Assembly: GCF_019599145.1 (NCBI RefSeq)
Contig: NZ_CP080647.1
Location: forward strand, 4,402,001 to 4,466,000
Reading direction: 5' to 3'
Origin: Streptomyces akebiae
GTDB lineage: Bacteria > Actinomycetota > Actinomycetes > Streptomycetales > Streptomycetaceae
DNA: 64,000 nt
The stretch's first letter is position 1. Each line of letters begins with the position of its first letter. Positions 50,733-59,515 of the stretch are shown here, one piece after another. The position numbers were made by a program, and so were the translations under genes. A model generated the notes under the pieces. It was given only the letters and a program-made list of their open reading frames with translations, did no database searches and was not told where the DNA came from.

Positions 50733-53567
50733 TTAGGCGCTCTCCCCTGCCGACGTCGCCTTCTTCGCTGCCGCCTTCTTCGCGGGAGCCGCCTTCTTGG
50801 CCACGGCCGTCTTCGAAGCGGTGGTCTTCTTGGCGGCGGTCTTCTTCGCCGGCGCGGCCTTCTTGGTCGCCGTCTTCTTCGCCGGCGCCTTCTTGGCCGT
50901 CTTCTTGGCGGGCGCCTTCGCCCGCTTCTCCGCCAGCAGTTCGAAGCCGCGCTCGGGCGTGATCTCCTCCACGCTGTCCCCGGACCGCAGGGTCGCGTTG
51001 GTCTCGCCATCGGTGACGTACGGCCCGAAACGGCCGTCCTTCACCACGACCGGCTTCCCGCTGACGGGGTCCTCGCCCAGTTCCTTCAGCGGCGGCTTGG
51101 CGGCGGCCCGCCCCCGCTGCTTGGGCTGGGCGTAGATCTGCAGCGCCTCTTCGAGAGTGATCGTGAAGAGCTGCTCCTCGGACTGCAGCGAACGCGAGTC
51201 CGTGCCCTTCTTCAGATACGGCCCGTACCGCCCGTTCTGCGCGGTGATCTCCTGGCCCTCCGCGTCGGCACCGACCACGCGCGGCAGCGACATCAGCTTC
51301 AACGCGTCGTCCAGGGTGACCGTGTCCAGGGTCATCGACTTGAACAGCGAGGCCGTACGCGGCTTGACGGCGTTCTTGCCCGTCTTCGGCGTGCCCTCGG
51401 GCAGGATCTCCGTGACGTACGGCCCGTAGCGCCCGTCCTTGGCGACGATCTGGTGGCCGGTCGCCGGGTCCGCGCCCAGTTCGAAGTCGCCGCTGGGCTT
51501 GGCCAGCAGTTCCTCCGCCAGTTCGACGCTCAGCTCGTCCGGGGCCAGGTCCTCGGGGATGTCGGCGCGCTGGTGCCCCTCGGCGTCCTTCTCCCCACGC
51601 TCGATGTACGGGCCGTAACGCCCGACGCGCAGCACGATGCCGCTGCCGACGGGGAACGACGACACCTCGCGCGCGTCGATCGCGCCCAGGTCGGTCACCA
51701 GTTCCTTGAGTCCACCGAGGTGGTCGCCGTCGCCGTTGCCGGCCTCGGCCGCCGTGCCGCCGGAGCCCGGGCCCTCGCCGAAGTAGAACCGCTTCAGCCA
51801 CGGCACCGCCTGGGCCTCGCCGCGCGCGATGCGGTCGAGGTCGTCCTCCATCTTGGCGGTGAAGTCGTAGTCGACGAGCCGCCCGAAGTGCTTCTCCAGG
51901 AGGTTGACCACGGCGAAGCTCAGGAAGGACGGCACGAGCGCCGTGCCCTTCTTGAACACATAGCCCCGGTCGAGGATGGTGCCGATGATCGACGCGTACG
52001 TCGACGGGCGGCCGATCTCGCGTTCTTCGAGCTCCTTGACCAGCGACGCCTCGGTGTAGCGGGCCGGGGGCTTGGTGGCGTGCCCGTCGACCGTGATCTC
52101 CTCGGCGGAGAGCGGGTCGCCCTGGTTGACCTGCGGCAGCCGACGCTCACGGTCGTCGAGCTCGGCGTTCGGGTCGTCGGCGCCCTCGACGTAGGCCTTG
52201 AGGAAGCCGTGGAAGGTGATCGTCTTTCCGGAGGCGCTGAACTCGGCGTCCCGGCCGTCGGAGGCGGTGCCACCGATCTTGACGGTGACGCTGTTGCCCG
52301 TGGCGTCCTTCATCTGGGAGGCGACGGTCCGCTTCCAGATCAACTCGTACAGCTTGAACTGGTCACCGGTCAGCCCGGTCTCGGCGGGCGTGCGGAAACG
52401 ATCACCCGAGGGGCGGATCGCCTCGTGCGCCTCCTGCGCGTTCTTGACCTTCCCGGCGTACGTACGCGGCTGCGCCGGCAGGTAGTCGCCGCCGTACAGC
52501 TGGGTGACCTGGGCGCGGGCGGCGGCCACGGCGGTGTCGCTGAGCGTCGTGGAGTCCGTACGCATGTAGGTGATGAAGCCGTTCTCGTACAGCTTCTGCG
52601 CCACCTGCATCGTCGCCTTCGCCCCGAAGCCGAGCTTGCGCGAGGCCTCCTGCTGGAGCGTCGTCGTACGGAAGGGGGCGTACGGCGAGCGGCGGTACGG
52701 CTTGGACTCGACGGACCGGACCGCGAACCGGGTGTTCTCCAGGGCGGCGGCGAGCGCTCGGGCGTTCGCCTCGTCGAGGTGGAGGACGTTCGCGCCCTTG
52801 ATCTGCCCCAGCGAGTCGAAGTCGCGGCCCTGGGCGACGCGGCGGCCGTCCACCGACTGCAGGCGTGCGACCAGCGACGACGGGTCGGAGGCGTCACCGG
52901 CGCGGCCGGTCGCGAAGGTACCGGTCAGGTCCCAGTACTCGGCCGAGCGGAAGGCGATCCGCTCCCGCTCCCGCTCCACGACGAGCCGCGTCGCGACGGA
53001 CTGGACGCGGCCCGCCGACAGGCGCGGCATGACCTTCTTCCACAGGACCGGCGAGACCTCGTAGCCGTAGAGGCGGTCGAGGATGCGGCGGGTCTCCTGG
53101 GCGTCGACGAGGCGCTGGTTCAGCTCGCGCGGGTTGGCGACGGCGGCCTGGATCGCGGCCTTGGTGATCTCGTGGAAGACCATCCGCTTGACCGGGACCT
53201 TGGGCTTGAGCACCTCCTGGAGGTGCCAGGCGATGGCCTCGCCCTCGCGGTCCTCATCGGTGGCGAGGAAGAGTTCGTCGGACTCCTTCAGCAGGTCCTT
53301 GAGCTTCCTGACCTGGGCCTTCTTGTCCGCGTTGACGACGTAGATGGGCGCGAAGTCATGCTCGACGTCCACGCCGAGGCGGCGCACCTCGCCGGTGTAC
53401 TGCTCGGGCACCTCCGCGGCGCCGTTCGGAAGGTCGCGGATGTGCCCCACGCTCGCCTCGACGATGTAGCCGGGGCCGAGATAGCCCTTGATCGTCTTCG
53501 CCTTGGCAGGCGACTCGACGATCACGAGTCGGCGGCCGCCCTTCGCGGTCTCGCTGGTCGGGGACAA
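50733..53567 (-). CDS. topA: DNA topoisomerase I
   Basis: A 944-aa type IA topoisomerase that relaxes negative supercoils. Toprim domain (LVIVESPAKAKTIKGYLG, then TDEDREGEAIAWHL), active-site Tyr near residue 332 in GFITYMRTDSTTLS, repeated C-terminal DNA-binding units (each with the GRYGPY-type motif), and a Lys/Ala/Pro-rich basic tail from about residue 870. Actinobacterial TopA lacks the zinc fingers of E. coli TopA and uses this tail for processivity. In Streptomyces it is essential and supercoiling-responsive. A promoter candidate lies upstream at 53697-53726. Confidence 0.95.
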   Translation of the reverse strand: MSPTSETAKGGRRLVIVESPAKAKTIKGYLGPGYIVEASVGHIRDLPNGAAEVPEQYTGEVRRLGVDVEHDFAPIYVVNADKKAQVRKLKDLLKESDELFLATDEDREGEAIAWHLQEVLKPKVPVKRMVFHEITKAAIQAAVANPRELNQRLVDAQETRRILDRLYGYEVSPVLWKKVMPRLSAGRVQSVATRLVVERERERIAFRSAEYWDLTGTFATGRAGDASDPSSLVARLQSVDGRRVAQGRDFDSLGQIKGANVLHLDEANARALAAALENTRFAVRSVESKPYRRSPYAPFRTTTLQQEASRKLGFGAKATMQVAQKLYENGFITYMRTDSTTLSDTAVAAARAQVTQLYGGDYLPAQPRTYAGKVKNAQEAHEAIRPSGDRFRTPAETGLTGDQFKLYELIWKRTVASQMKDATGNSVTVKIGGTASDGRDAEFSASGKTITFHGFLKAYVEGADDPNAELDDRERRLPQVNQGDPLSAEEITVDGHATKPPARYTEASLVKELEEREIGRPSTYASIIGTILDRGYVFKKGTALVPSFLSFAVVNLLEKHFGRLVDYDFTAKMEDDLDRIARGEAQAVPWLKRFYFGEGPGSGGTAAEAGNGDGDHLGGLKELVTDLGAIDAREVSSFPVGSGIVLRVGRYGPYIERGEKDAEGHQRADIPEDLAPDELSVELAEELLAKPSGDFELGADPATGHQIVAKDGRYGPYVTEILPEGTPKTGKNAVKPRTASLFKSMTLDTVTLDDALKLMSLPRVVGADAEGQEITAQNGRYGPYLKKGTDSRSLQSEEQLFTITLEEALQIYAQPKQRGRAAAKPPLKELGEDPVSGKPVVVKDGRFGPYVTDGETNATLRSGDSVEEITPERGFELLAEKRAKAPAKKTAKKAPAKKTATKKAAPAKKTAAKKTTASKTAVAKKAAPAKKAAAKKATSAGESA

Positions 53568-53875
53568 CTTCGCTCTTCTCTCCGGTCGACGCTGGGTTTC
53601 CCCAGGCTTGCTTCCCGGGGCGGGCGCCCCCGGAAGCCGTTGCCTCGCACGGGGCTCGGCGGTCGGCCCGGGGTCGGGTCATGCTGACGCTGCGGAGTGT
53701 GACGGTACATCCCGCCCCCGTGTCAAACGGGAAAAGCCCGCAACGGCCACTCGAACGGTAACCCGACTACCGCCATTCCTGCCGCCCGGCGTCTTCAGCG
53801 ATCCGTTCGGGGCCTATGCGGAGGGTCACATCTCGGTTACCCCACTCGCTCAACGGCCCCGTCCGCCCGGCCCTC
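53568..53875. other. Intergenic region upstream of topA
   Basis: 308 bp containing the topA promoter candidate and otherwise no feature I can support. Confidence 0.4.
53697..53726 (-). promoter_or_regulatory. Candidate topA promoter
   Basis: On the minus strand, TTGACA (complement of 53721-53726), an 18-nt spacer and TCACAC (complement of 53697-53702), about 130 nt before the topA start. The spacer length would suit a supercoiling-sensitive promoter, but the -10 is weak. Confidence 0.3.
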
Positions 53876-54073
53876 TCAGATGCGGGTGAGGCACCATACG
53901 CCGAGCGCCAGGGCGGTGACCGCGGCGACGCTCGCGAGGGTCGTCGACATCACGGGACGCACCCCCTGCGCGACCGGCTCGCCCAGGCGCGACCGCCTCG
54001 CGGTCCACAGCAGCAGTCCGCCCCCGAACAGGGCGAACACCACTCCCACGAAGATCGCCGGACCGCTCTCCAT
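53876..54073 (-). CDS. Small membrane protein, unknown function
   Basis: A 65-aa protein with two hydrophobic helices (GPAIFVGVVFALFGGGLLLW and TTLASVAAVTALALGVWCL) joined by a basic loop (ARRSRLGEP). GGAGG lies 7 nt before the ATG at 54073. It is on the same strand as the Ser/Thr kinase upstream. No family recognised. Confidence 0.65.
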   Translation of the reverse strand: MESGPAIFVGVVFALFGGGLLLWTARRSRLGEPVAQGVRPVMSTTLASVAAVTALALGVWCLTRI

Positions 54074-54171
54074 GTCCCGTCCTCCCACCCCTCGACTGCC
54101 CCGGGACGGGAGGCTGGCACGGACGGGAAGCGAGCGCGCGAACCCGAGGTGAACGCGAGGCGTCCGGACGC

Positions 54172-56592
54172 TCAGACCGAGCCGGGCGTGGGTATCTTCC
54201 CGGTCGTCTGCGACACGTCGGCGTTGCGCACCGTGCACACCACCTTGTTGAAGCCCTTCTTCCATTCCTCTTCGGCGGAGACCCATCCCGACACGATCAG
54301 GTCAGCTCCTGGCGCCCAACTCGACTCGAACCTGTTGGTGCACAGCTTTCCGCCTTCGGCGAGGGCGCCGGCGAAGGTCATGTTGTCGGGTGCCTGCACC
54401 GATCCGACGACCTGGTCGGTGTGCGCTTCGGCACAGTCGGTCAGCGGGGCGTCGTACCCCTCGTCCTCCCTGGTCGCGTAGTCCCAGCAGTCACCGACGG
54501 CCATCTGCGTGGGCCACAGGTTCGTGCCCACGTCACGGAGTCGGCCCACCTCGCCGCCGATCGGGACGTGCTTGCCGAGGACGAGACATGCCGTACCGCC
54601 CTTGGCCGCGGCGAAGCCCTCCTTCGTCGGGACGAGCGCGTAGACGTCCGCGTCGGGCAGGGCCTCGGCCATCGGGTCGGCCTGGCTGGCGCAGCGCTGC
54701 GCACCGCTGGCCTTGGCGTCGGAGGGGTCCGACGCCGTCTCTATCGCCACGACCTGGCCGTCCGGCCAGTCCTCGTCGCAGTCCACCACCCCGAGGTCGG
54801 GCACCGAGTCGAACGCCGTCCCCGTCCACACCGCCTTGACGCAGTCCCCCACCTCCAGGGCCTTCTTGAGGGCCGCCTGCTTGCCGTAGGGATACTCCGA
54901 CTGCGGCGGCGACGCCAGCGCGTCCGGGGTGTCGGAGGGCTTGGGGTCCGGGCCGCCCGTCAGGTTCACCGCGGCCCACGTACCGCCGCCCGCCACGAGC
55001 AGCACGGCGACCACGATCGCGACGACCGCCGCCGCGGGCGTCTTCCGCTTCGGCCCACCGGGCGGCGGCGGGCTCCCGGCCGTGATGGTCGGGAACCCCG
55101 CGTTCCCCGGCGGCCGTGCGCCGGCCGTGCCGTACGGTGCCGACGCGTTGGCCGTGTACGGCAGCGACTGGTTGCCCATGGTGGCGCCGTACCCCGGCGG
55201 CGCCTGACCGCCTCCGGCGCCGCCGTACGCCGACGGCCGACCGCCGGGGGTGGCTCCGTAGGGCGTGGCCCCGCCGCTCGCCGGGCTCCCGTAGGGCGTG
55301 GACGGGCCGCCCCCGTACGGGTTGTAGCTGTCGTAGGGGCTGCGCGGCTGTTGTCCCTGCCGCCACGGGTCGTACGGCGAGGGGGCGCCCGCCGCGCCGC
55401 CCGGTGTGGGCGGGCCACCGGCGGGAGTGTTCGGCGTGTTCGGCGCCGAGGGCGCGCCGGGCGTGTGCGGGGCCCCCGGGGTGTGCGGTGTGTACGGCGT
55501 GTGGGGTGGACCGGGCGTGTGGGGTTGGCCCGGTGTGTTCGGCGTGCCCCCGAGGCCGTGCTGCCCGGCGGCCACGTACCCCGGCGGCGCGCTCGCCACG
55601 TACCCCGGAGGAGCACCGGGCGTGCCGGGTGTGGCGGGAGCCCCGGGCGTTCCGGGGGGCGGCCCGAACGCGCCGGGTGCCGACGCGGGGGTGGCACCCC
55701 AGCCCGGCGGGGTCGACTCGCCGCCCGAGGCGGCCACCCGCTCCAGGCCGCGCGCCACGGCCTCCGGCGAGAGTCGGCGCACGGGGTCCTTGATGAGCAA
55801 CCCGTGCAGGACGGGCGCCAGTTCACCGGCGCGGGCGGGAGGCGTCGGTTCCTCGCCGAGCAGGGCCGTGAGCGTCGCGTACTCGCCGTGCCGGTCGAAG
55901 GGGCCGCGGCCCTCGACCGCCGCGTACAGCGTGGCGCCGAGCGAGAACATGTCGGCGGCCGGCGTCGGCGGCTCGCCCCGGGCCCGCTCGGGCGCCAGAT
56001 ACCCGGGGGTGCCGAGGATGCCGGCGGTGGCGGTGAGCCTGGGTTCGCGGGACTCCGGCTGGAGCGCGATGCCGTAGTCGGTGAGCAGCACGCGCGCGTA
56101 GGGGTCGCCCGAGGCGTCGGCCGCGAGCAGGATGTTGGCCGGTTTCACGTCCCGGTGGAGTATGCCGATCCGGTGCCCCGCGGTGAGGGCGTCGAGGACG
56201 GCGAGCCCGACCCGGGCGGCCTGCTCGGGCGAGAGCGGCCCCCGCTGCCGTACGACCGCCTGGAGGTCGATCGCGTCCGGCACGTACTCCATGACGATCC
56301 ACGGCAGGCCCTCGTGGAGCACCACGTCGTGGACCGTGGCCACGTGGGGATGACCGCGCAGCCGCGCGGCGTGCCGGGCCTCGCTGCGGGCCCGGGCGAT
56401 GCGCTGGGCGGGCTCGGTCGTGTCCCTCGGGACGTCGGGCAGGGAGATCTCCTTCATGGAGACCTCGCAGGCCAACTCCTCGTCGTACGCGAGCCAGACC
56501 CGGCCCATGCCGCCCGCGCCCAGGGTGCGCAGCAGCCGGTACCGGTCGTTGATGATCCTTCCCTGGCCCTGCTCCGGCGTATCCCCCGCCAT
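54172..56592 (-). CDS. Ser/Thr protein kinase with extracytoplasmic C-terminal domain
   Basis: An 806-aa receptor-like kinase. Kinase residues about 10-280: GAGGMGRVWLAYD, Lys in SMKEISLPD, catalytic HRDVKPANILL, and TDYGIAL in place of DFG, with activation loop GTPGYLAPE. A Pro/Gly/Thr-rich juxtamembrane linker (about 290-515) follows, one TM helix (AVVAIVVAVLLVAGGG, about 517-540) and an external part with two repeats that each begin VGDC and pair cysteines (septum-formation-like repeats). It resembles PknB-like Hanks kinases of Streptomyces that sense the envelope. Downstream lies a small membrane protein gene. Ligand unknown. Confidence 0.87.
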   Translation of the reverse strand: MAGDTPEQGQGRIINDRYRLLRTLGAGGMGRVWLAYDEELACEVSMKEISLPDVPRDTTEPAQRIARARSEARHAARLRGHPHVATVHDVVLHEGLPWIVMEYVPDAIDLQAVVRQRGPLSPEQAARVGLAVLDALTAGHRIGILHRDVKPANILLAADASGDPYARVLLTDYGIALQPESREPRLTATAGILGTPGYLAPERARGEPPTPAADMFSLGATLYAAVEGRGPFDRHGEYATLTALLGEEPTPPARAGELAPVLHGLLIKDPVRRLSPEAVARGLERVAASGGESTPPGWGATPASAPGAFGPPPGTPGAPATPGTPGAPPGYVASAPPGYVAAGQHGLGGTPNTPGQPHTPGPPHTPYTPHTPGAPHTPGAPSAPNTPNTPAGGPPTPGGAAGAPSPYDPWRQGQQPRSPYDSYNPYGGGPSTPYGSPASGGATPYGATPGGRPSAYGGAGGGQAPPGYGATMGNQSLPYTANASAPYGTAGARPPGNAGFPTITAGSPPPPGGPKRKTPAAAVVAIVVAVLLVAGGGTWAAVNLTGGPDPKPSDTPDALASPPQSEYPYGKQAALKKALEVGDCVKAVWTGTAFDSVPDLGVVDCDEDWPDGQVVAIETASDPSDAKASGAQRCASQADPMAEALPDADVYALVPTKEGFAAAKGGTACLVLGKHVPIGGEVGRLRDVGTNLWPTQMAVGDCWDYATREDEGYDAPLTDCAEAHTDQVVGSVQAPDNMTFAGALAEGGKLCTNRFESSWAPGADLIVSGWVSAEEEWKKGFNKVVCTVRNADVSQTTGKIPTPGSV

Positions 56593-56875
56593 CGCGACCC
56601 CCCGATCCCCCAGAGACAGCGCGTGCCTCCCCCGAGGACACGTCGAATCCGTCTCTTGAAAATAGCTTCGCACGCACCACTGACAGGAGGCCTTTTACCG
56701 ACCAATCCAGCCAGAAGGGACACACGCGTCCCAGTGGCACGAATGCGCCCCGTACGTCACGGGAACGGGCGCCGGGCGGGGCACCGGTTCGGTCACCGTA
56801 CGGTCCGGAAATCGTCACCGGGTGCGCCGCCGGGGTGGCCCCTGCCCGGACAGGCCCCGCGCCGGTGCGAGCGGG

Positions 56876-58408
56876 TCACCGGGCCGGTTCGAGGAACCCC
56901 TGTTCGACGAGGAGGCGGATCTGGACCGGGGTCCGGTCGCGCAGGGCCACCGGGTCCTCGCCGACGAGTTGGGCGATGGCGTCCAGAATGCGTCCGGCGC
57001 TGAGCGTGCCGTCGCACACACCGGCGAATCCGGCGCCGACCGTGTCCACCTTCGTGGCCCGCCGCATGCCACGGTTCTGACGCAGCACCACATGCTCGGG
57101 GTCCTCGGCGCCGGGCAGCCCGACCTGCTCCTGGACGACCTCGGCGGTGAGCCGGAAGTGTGCCGCGAGGAGGGCGGCGTCGTCGTTCGCCCGCAGGTAG
57201 TCGACGCGCGCGAAGTGCTGCCGCACCGTCTCACCGAGCGGCTGTTCGACCGGATGCGGCCACTCCTCCACGGTGATCGAGGGCTCGGACCCCGCGGCGG
57301 CCGACTTCCGCAGCGTGATCCACCCGAACCCGACGCCCTTGACCTTCCGCACCTCGAACTCGTCCAGCCACGCGTCGTACCGCGCCTGGTACTCGGCGAC
57401 GTCACCGCGGTGGTCGCCCGCGTCCCGCAGCCACAACTCGGCGTACTGCGTGACGTCCTGGACCTCGCGCTGCACGATCCACGCGTCGCAGCCGCGCGGG
57501 ACCCACGACCTGAGCCGCTCCTGCCAGTCCTCCCCCTCCACGTGCTGCCAGTTGGCGAGGAACTGCGCGTACCCGCCCTCCTTCAGCCGCTCCCCCGCCT
57601 GCGAGACGAGCGTGCGGCACAGGTCGTCCCCACCCATCCCGCCGTCGCGGTACGTCAGCCGGGCGCCGGGCGAGATCACGAACGGTGGGTTCGACACGAT
57701 GAGGTCGTACGTCTCGTCCGCCCCGACCGGCTCGAAGAGCGAGCCCTCCCGCAGCTCGGCGGCGGGGGCTCCGGAGAGCGCCAGTGTGAGCGACGTGATG
57801 TGCAGCGCGCGCGGGTTGAGATCGGTCGCCGTCACGCGCGTGGCGTGCTGTGCGGCGTGCAGCGCCTGGATGCCGGAACCGGTCCCGAGGTCGAGGGCCG
57901 CGGCGACGGGCGTCCGTACGGTGATGCCGGCCAGCGTCGTGGACGCCCCACCGACCCCCAGCACGACGCCCTCGTCCCGGCTCCCGATCCCCCCGGCCCC
58001 GCCGACGGCGCAGCCCAGGTCGGACACGATGAACCAGTCCTCGCCGTCGGGGCCGCCGTACGGCCGCACGTCGACGGTGGCGGCGACCTCGTCCCCGTCG
58101 TCACCGACCCGAACAAGCCATCCGCTCTCGACGCACGCGTCGACAGGCAGCACGCCCTCCACGCGCGCGCGTACGACCGGCTCCTGCAGCAGGAACAGCC
58201 GCACCAGCGCCTCCAGCGCCGTGTCGCCCCGCGTCGCCCTGAGCGCCGGCACGACCTCACTCCGCGCGAGGGCCGCGTAGGCGGAGGCACCGAGCAGCTC
58301 GAGCAACCCGTCAGCGGTGAATTCGGCACCGAGCAACGCCTCCCGCAACCGCGCGGCGACATCGGACCGATCGACAGAGGGCAACGAAGACAGTCTGGAG
58401 TCACTCAC
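56876..58408 (-). CDS. SAM-dependent methyltransferase, N5-Gln/PrmC-like with N-terminal DUF7059-type domain
   Basis: A 510-aa protein. N-terminal helical domain (about 1-80), then a class I methyltransferase: ALDLGTGSGIQALHAA (SAM loop), TATDLNPRALHITSL and the NPPF catalytic motif (IVSNPPFVISPG), followed by FLANWQHVEGEDWQERL. NPPF/Y enzymes methylate Gln, Asn, adenine N6 or guanine N2; a role on rRNA or a translation factor is possible. The gene is conserved in the Streptomyces topA-hppA region. The GTG at 58408 (VSDSRLSSL) is chosen as start; the longer frame upstream is not protein-like. Confidence 0.75.
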   Translation of the reverse strand: MSDSRLSSLPSVDRSDVAARLREALLGAEFTADGLLELLGASAYAALARSEVVPALRATRGDTALEALVRLFLLQEPVVRARVEGVLPVDACVESGWLVRVGDDGDEVAATVDVRPYGGPDGEDWFIVSDLGCAVGGAGGIGSRDEGVVLGVGGASTTLAGITVRTPVAAALDLGTGSGIQALHAAQHATRVTATDLNPRALHITSLTLALSGAPAAELREGSLFEPVGADETYDLIVSNPPFVISPGARLTYRDGGMGGDDLCRTLVSQAGERLKEGGYAQFLANWQHVEGEDWQERLRSWVPRGCDAWIVQREVQDVTQYAELWLRDAGDHRGDVAEYQARYDAWLDEFEVRKVKGVGFGWITLRKSAAAGSEPSITVEEWPHPVEQPLGETVRQHFARVDYLRANDDAALLAAHFRLTAEVVQEQVGLPGAEDPEHVVLRQNRGMRRATKVDTVGAGFAGVCDGTLSAGRILDAIAQLVGEDPVALRDRTPVQIRLLVEQGFLEPAR

Positions 58409-58696
58409 ACCGCCCAGCGTAGCCGCGCGACGTGACCCGACCCGGTCGCGGGCACCCCGCGTCCTCCCCTGGCGCGGCAGCGCGCCCCACACACTCTCGA
58501 CCGGGGGCGGAAGGGCCCCAGGGGCGACCCGGGCGGGCGCGGCGGCGCCTCGTCACCGCCGAGCCGCGGAACCCATCCCAGCCCGCCCCGACCGCCGGGC
58601 GCGAGATCGGGCGTCGGCTCCGCCTTCGCCCACCAGCGACCTCTGGCGCACACTCAAGCCCCGGCCCGGCTCACGTCACGGCCGAGGGCGACCGGA

Positions 58697-59290
58697 TCAG
58701 CTCTTCGTGGGCACAGCCGGTGCCGAGGCAGCGCCGGACGTGGTCGCGGACTTGCAGCTCTGCTGCTCGGCCATCGCCTGCCCGACCTCCCCCTTCTCCA
58801 GCTCCTTCAGCGCGTCGCTCCCGGTCTTGCTGAGCTTCTCCAGCTCCGTCGCGACCCCTTCGAGCCCGTCCGCGAACTTCGCCTGGTCCTTGATGTTCAG
58901 GGCGTCGGACTTCTTCTTCAGCTCCCCGTAAGCCGTGGACAGCTGGTTCAGCTCGGCCACCGCGGCCTTCTGCTTCTTCTCGCCGTCCTCGACGTCCGGC
59001 GCGCCGGCCTGCTGAATGGCCGTCGCCATCGCCTTGTAGGCGTCGGAGATGTCCTGGAAGCCCTGGGAGTCGGCCTTCTGCACGTCCGCCGGCGCGCTGT
59101 CGTCCGAGGTCTCCTTCTGGATCGAGGCGTTGGCCGCCGCGATCTTCTTGATCTGCGGCTGCACCGAGTCGCAGACCTCCTTGGCCCAGGAGTTCAGCTT
59201 GTCGTTCGTCTCGTCGTCGCCGCCGCAGCCGGACAGCGCCAGTACCAGTACCGCACCGCCGGACAGTGCGGCCGCGAGCTTCTTGTTCAC
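58697..59290 (-). CDS. Small secreted lipoprotein
   Basis: A 197-aa protein starting at GTG 59290 (AAGGGA 9 nt before). Signal: NKKLAAALSGG, core, lipobox ALSGC, then GGDDETNDK. The mature part is mostly helical and Lys/Glu/Ala-rich with two further cysteines (EVCDSVQ and QQSCKSA) that could form one disulfide. No catalytic motif. An ATG at 59308 (MEGTNPV) is the alternative start. It lies downstream of hppA on the same strand but has its own promoter space. Function unknown. Confidence 0.72.
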   Translation of the reverse strand: MNKKLAAALSGGAVLVLALSGCGGDDETNDKLNSWAKEVCDSVQPQIKKIAAANASIQKETSDDSAPADVQKADSQGFQDISDAYKAMATAIQQAGAPDVEDGEKKQKAAVAELNQLSTAYGELKKKSDALNIKDQAKFADGLEGVATELEKLSKTGSDALKELEKGEVGQAMAEQQSCKSATTSGAASAPAVPTKS

Positions 59291-59435
59291 CGGATTGGTC
59301 CCTTCCATGGCTCTCGGCCCCGGAACATACACGCCGGATGGGCGACACCTGTGTGCCGAGCACCCCCGGTGCACCCTTTTGTAACCGTTTGCACCAAGAG
59401 AGAGAAGGCTCACGGACACCACCGCCACGGCCGAG

Positions 59436-59473
59436 GGGCGGACGGCCGACGCGTCAACACGCGCCGTCCGCCC
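59436..59473 (-). terminator. Terminator of hppA
   Basis: Perfect 11-bp stem GGGCGGACGGC / GCCGTCCGCCC with a 16-nt loop, beginning about 43 nt after the hppA stop. Confidence 0.7.
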
Positions 59474-59515
59474 GCCCCTTGAGCTGGCCCCAGGCGAAGC
59501 AGGTCGTAAGACCGC